Assembly: GCA_049366815.1 (NCBI GenBank)
Contig: JBMNCO010000066.1
Span: 1-14,125, forward strand
DNA: 14,125 bases
Reading direction: 5' to 3'
DNA from: CAYNYM01 sp049366815
GTDB lineage: Bacteria; Desulfobacterota; DSM-4660; Desulfatiglandales; HGW-15
In this document: positions 13,945 to 14,125 of the stretch, one piece after another
How positions within the stretch are numbered: the stretch's first letter is position 1
Layout of the letters: each line of letters begins with the position of its first letter
Program-made: the position numbers and the translations under genes
The notes under the pieces: model-generated
Seen by the model: only the letters and a program-made list of their open reading frames with translations
Database searches by the model: none
What the model was told of the DNA's origin: nothing

Positions 13945-14125
13945 GCAATCTTCTTTTAGACAGTTTTTAGAGCAAATATAGTCCATAGATAGAGATACTC
14001 ATTCTGCAACCAACCCCTGCCTCGTTTTTTTGGAGACGAGTCTGAGATGTTCTATAAAGAGGCCATATTCTTAATTTGACTTTGTAAAGATAGTGTTTGC
14101 TTTTTTCGTCAAGAAAATATATAAG
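13945..14125. other. A+T-rich tail of the window, no gene seen
   Basis: 181 bp after the glycosyltransferase stop with no protein-like frame. It contains a short CTCGT/ACGAG dyad (14021-14025/14036-14040) whose T-run is in the loop rather than after the stem, so it is not a normal intrinsic terminator. A TTGACT at 14076-14081 has no matching -10. Confidence 0.5.

Noticed and set aside
14021..14040. CTCGT/ACGAG stem as a terminator of the glycosyltransferase gene
   Set aside because: Only 5 bp of stem, and the T-run is in the loop, not downstream.
1..14125. CRISPR array, tRNA, rRNA, transposase or phage integration site
   Set aside because: I looked for regularly spaced repeats, cloverleaf-like segments and transposase motifs on both strands and saw none. 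The three repeat copies are thousands of bases apart.

Overview
The window looks like a chromosomal stretch from a Gram-negative anaerobe, most likely a deltaproteobacterium-type (Desulfobacterota) organism. This is inferred from a complete outer-membrane lipid transport (Mla) operon next to a cytoplasmic molybdenum/tungsten bis-pterin oxidoreductase with a multi-cluster ferredoxin partner. No RNA gene or marker present fixes the taxon.

Layout: (1) 1-3090, plus strand: an intergenic repeat copy, a DMSO-reductase-family oxidoreductase, a ferredoxin subunit with four 4Fe-4S clusters, and the first ~33 codons of an FAD/NAD(P)-type oxidoreductase that is broken off. (2) 3089-6938, minus strand: mlaE-mlaF-mlaD-mlaC-mlaA, the ABC permease, ATPase, MCE protein, periplasmic carrier and outer-membrane component for phospholipid trafficking. 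A second repeat copy sits between mlaF and mlaD, and a candidate promoter with a dyad in its spacer lies before mlaE. (3) 6939-7279: no gene. (4) 7280-11670, minus strand: a tight operon ftsH-folP-coaX-ldcA (membrane protease, dihydropteroate synthase, type III pantothenate kinase, LD-carboxypeptidase). All four genes appear to begin with TTG or GTG, and two junctions overlap by 4 bp. (5) 11671-14125: visibly A+T-rich, with a 780-bp leader holding the third and longest repeat copy and two odd-centred palindromes. These are followed by a GT-B-like glycosyltransferase fused to C-terminal TPR repeats, then 181 bp without a gene.

The Mla operon and the ftsH-folP-coaX-ldcA operon are ordinary housekeeping functions for envelope upkeep and cofactor synthesis. 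The accessory interest lies in four places: the uncharacterised Mo/W oxidoreductase pair with its amputated flavoprotein; the dispersed repeat (three intergenic copies, same orientation, one inside an operon, one with a ~75-nt structured insert); the MlaA homologue without a lipobox; and the A+T-rich glycosyltransferase-TPR segment. I see no CRISPR array, tRNA, rRNA, transposase or phage gene, and no convincing intrinsic terminator.
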